Shown here piece after piece: positions 24,328 to 26,033 of a stretch of DNA of 26,033 bases. The translations under genes were made by a program, and so were the position numbers. Under the pieces are notes generated by a model. It was given only the letters and a program-made list of their open reading frames with translations. It had not been told where the DNA came from and did not search any database. How positions within the stretch are numbered: the stretch's first letter is position 1; each line of letters begins with the position of its first letter. Source of the DNA: JARRRD01 sp037381085 (lineage in GTDB: Bacteria; Nitrospirota; Thermodesulfovibrionia; Thermodesulfovibrionales; UBA6898); assembly GCA_037381085.1 (NCBI GenBank), contig JARRRD010000076.1, positions 1 through 26,033 of the forward strand, read 5' to 3'.

Positions 24328-26033
24328 CATCTCCCGACTCGCCGAATCGCTCTCTACAGGCAAAAAGGAAAAAACATCTGCACGTTTCCACCGACACATC
24401 GTCATGCATTCCCCGCGCCGCTTCAGGATTGACGAGACCATGTTCAGGACAGGCACTCCTGCCCTTTTTATTTATATTAACCTTAACGTTGCATAAAAAT
24501 CCCCGAAAAGCGAGGAAAGGATGGCGAAAAATGTCTTGTAGCGACACTGTGCAGCGTTGGAGGGAGGTCTGCCGGCCATTTCCGAAAGACACTAAAGTTG
24601 GGTCCTCATTCATATGGAAGACAGATAGAATCATGTCGTCATTATAAAACTTTTTTGGTTTCCCTTCCGGGCTGTTTTTAAGGGGACCCATCCGACATTG
24701 GAGCAGCCGGTTGTTCTGAAAAAATTGACTCTGAATAATAGCGAACATCTTACCGAACGTTTCCGTAGGGAAGCTAAAATCATGATTGAGTTCAGTCATG
24801 AAAATATCGTACGGCACATCGCGTTTCACAAAGGTGTTTCTGTATTTCGACATGCCCGTACCGGCAGGGATCACCCTTCCCATGATCACGTTCTCCTTGA
24901 GACCCCTGAGTTCGTCGACCATGCCGTTGATTGCGGCTTCGGTGAGCACCCTCGTAGTCTCCTGGAAAGAAGCGGCCGAGACAAAGCTGTCCGTGGTAAG
25001 AGATGCCTTGGTTATACCGAGCAGCAGCGGTTTGCCCTGGGCTGGCGCGCCGCCTTCCGCCTTCACCTTCTCATTCTCTTCCTGGAAGATCATCCTGTCG
25101 ACCTGTTCTCCTATCAGGAACATGGTGTCGCCGGGATCTTCTATCCTGACCTTTCTCATCATCTGTCTGACGATGGTCTCTATATGTTTGTCGTTTATGG
25201 TAACACCTTGCAGCCTGTAGACCTTCTGGACCTCATCGACCAGATATCTCTGGAGTTCCTTGGGGCCCAGTATATCCAGGATGCTGTGAGGGTTCACCGC
25301 ACCGTCCATGAGCGGCTCCCCGGCCTTCACCCAGTCACCTTCGTGCACGCTTACGTGTTTCCCCTTGGGAATGTCATACTCCTTGGTTACCTCTCCGCCC
25401 TTCACCACTACGACGCGCTTTCCTTTCTGGGCGCTCCGGAACTCGACGATACCGTCTATCTCCGAGACAAGGGCCTGTTCCTTAGGCTTTCTGGCCTCGA
25501 AAAGCTCCGCAACCCTCGGAAGACCGCCCGTGATATCCTTCGTCTTGGTCGTCTCGCGCGGGATCTTTGCGAGTATGTCTCCCGGAGAGACGAGGTCATT
25601 CTTGTCGACAAGGATATGGGCCCCGCCGGGAAGGAGGTAACGTGCGGGGTTGCTGGTGCCGGGAATTTTGAGAGTCGCCTTTCCGTGCTCGTCTTTCATT
25701 GAAATTCTGGGCCTCATGTTAGCGGGATAATCGATGATAACCTTGTGAGAAAGCCCCGTCGTCTCATCGACCTCTTCCTTGACGCTTACGCCCTCAACGA
25801 TATCACCGAAGGCGATTCTCCCCCCCACTTCCGTCAGTATGGGTGTGGAATAGGGGTCCCATTCGACCAGCCGCTGCCCGGCCTCGACCTTCTGTCCGTC
25901 CGATACCTGGAGTCTGGCGCCGTAGACAACAGAGTACTTCTCCTTCTCTCTGCCCTTGGAATCGACCACGGCTATGCCGCCGTTCCTGTTCATGACAACA
26001 AAGACGCCCTCCCTGTTCCTGACTGTGTTGATG
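24311..26033 (-). CDS. rpoC: RNA polymerase beta' subunit, 5' end outside window, aberrant C-terminus
   Basis: The visible 573 residues are the C-terminal part of beta'. Clear RpoC stretches include INTVRNREGVFVV at the window edge, WDPYSTPILTE, GGLPRVAELFEARKPK, VYRLQGVTINDKHIE, KASLTTDSFVSAASFQETTR and IMGRVIPAGTGM. Family resemblance ends after SKYRNTFVK (near 24824). The frame then continues for 170 residues: first the antisense of a kinase gene fragment, then the antisense of repeat copy 2, then sequence overlapping the start of the Mut7-C gene, to a stop at 24311. Normal RpoC proteins end soon after the PAGTG motif. So the native stop seems to have been replaced. The usual follower rpsL is not here. 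The gene continues beyond 26033. Confidence 0.95.
   Translation of the reverse strand, partial: INTVRNREGVFVVMNRNGGIAVVDSKGREKEKYSVVYGARLQVSDGQKVEAGQRLVEWDPYSTPILTEVGGRIAFGDIVEGVSVKEEVDETTGLSHKVIIDYPANMRPRISMKDEHGKATLKIPGTSNPARYLLPGGAHILVDKNDLVSPGDILAKIPRETTKTKDITGGLPRVAELFEARKPKEQALVSEIDGIVEFRSAQKGKRVVVVKGGEVTKEYDIPKGKHVSVHEGDWVKAGEPLMDGAVNPHSILDILGPKELQRYLVDEVQKVYRLQGVTINDKHIETIVRQMMRKVRIEDPGDTMFLIGEQVDRMIFQEENEKVKAEGGAPAQGKPLLLGITKASLTTDSFVSAASFQETTRVLTEAAINGMVDELRGLKENVIMGRVIPAGTGMSKYRNTFVKRDVPYDIFMTELNHDFSFPTETFGKMFAIIQSQFFQNNRLLQCRMGPLKNSPEGKPKKFYNDDMILSVFHMNEDPTLVSFGNGRQTSLQRCTVSLQDIFRHPFLAFRGFLCNVKVNINKKGRSACPEHGLVNPEAARGMHDDVSVETCRCFFLFACRERFGESGDDEIHS
24479..24678 (+). repeat. Interspersed repeat, copy 2 (MITE-like)
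   Basis: Same element as 17142-17355, here in plus orientation. It starts AACCTTAACGTTGCATAA (24479), matching the outer end of copy 1, carries the exact AAATGTCTTGTAGCGACAC block (24529-24547), the GCCGGCCATT and TCCGAAAGAC blocks (24571-24590) and the TCCCTTCCG block (24661-24669). The right end is eroded: the GCAACGT part of the terminal repeat is missing, and the second inner arm has changed to TATAAAAC. It lies inside the extended rpoC frame and touches the kinase fragment. Confidence 0.8.
24674..24835 (+). pseudogene. Fragment of a Ser/Thr protein kinase gene
   Basis: Fifty-four plus-strand residues read VFKGTHPTLEQPVVLKKL, then a variable stretch, then ERFRREAKIMIEFSHENIV and ending RHIAFHKG. 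This is the N-lobe of a Hanks-type kinase: end of the glycine loop strand, the beta-3 lysine (VVLKK), the alpha-C glutamate (RREAKIM) and the HENIV strand. The glycine loop before it and the whole C-lobe are missing. The fragment is visibly more AT-rich than neighbouring rpoC. It is bounded by repeat copy 2 on the left and by the rpoC body on the right. Confidence 0.6.

Noticed and set aside
24698..25702. Plus-strand frame of 334 residues over rpoC
   Set aside because: Only its first part matches a kinase fragment; the rest is antisense to conserved rpoC and cannot be a real kinase C-lobe.
1..26033. CRISPR arrays, tRNA or rRNA genes
   Set aside because: Looked for regularly spaced repeats, tRNA arms and rRNA-like conserved stretches; none seen.

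Overview
The window looks like the chromosome of a Gram-negative, cytochrome-rich anaerobe or microaerophile. It has an outer membrane (BamA, Skp, lipid A genes including the LpxI hydrolase), three adjacent genes for multiheme c and b cytochromes, an NtrC-type regulator with a heme-motif sensor kinase, PilZ, OsmC and hemerythrin proteins. Gene content, moderate GC and frequent ATA isoleucine codons fit Nitrospirota or the former Deltaproteobacteria. That placement is inference; no rRNA gene is present.

Layout. 224-6160 (+) is a tight envelope operon, bamA-skp-lpxD-fabZ-lpxA-lpxI, with stop/start overlaps; lpxB, which often follows lpxI, is absent. A near-consensus sigma-70 promoter at 6213 starts a second operon (6301-8521, +): a heptaheme c cytochrome with a C-terminal membrane anchor, a cytochrome b, and a hexaheme lipoprotein. 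This is probably a quinone-linked electron-export module related to Geobacter CbcBA/CbcL. A strong ribosome site and a GTG lie just past its last gene but run directly into the end of an opposing TPR gene, which looks like a rearrangement junction. A DUF445 membrane protein follows. A minus-strand block (10274-14183) holds nth, a small unknown protein, a hyaluronan-synthase-like glycosyltransferase, a short tatA and another unknown protein.

14399-19371 is a loose region with a tandem PilZ protein, a long stretch with a possible structured RNA and a YtkA/FixH-like gene remnant, a free-standing sigma-70 region-1.1 domain protein behind a strong leader hairpin, a small secreted unknown, a CPBP protease, OsmC and a hemerythrin. 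After a two-repeat conserved protein (19649-20053), a minus-strand set encodes a Mut7-C protein, a sensor kinase with a periplasmic CXXCH motif and an NtrC-family regulator, each overlapping the next. The window ends inside rpoC.

The most unusual structure is at the right. A roughly 200-bp repeat with imperfect terminal and internal inverted repeats occurs twice in opposite orientations (17142-17355 and 24479-24678). The second copy sits in the 3' end of rpoC together with a fragment of a Ser/Thr protein kinase gene on the opposite strand. The rpoC frame stays open through both, so beta' appears to carry about 170 foreign C-terminal residues and to overlap the Mut7-C start. Together with the YtkA remnant and the TPR junction, this suggests a locus shaped by small rearrangements, or contig mis-joins that should be excluded.
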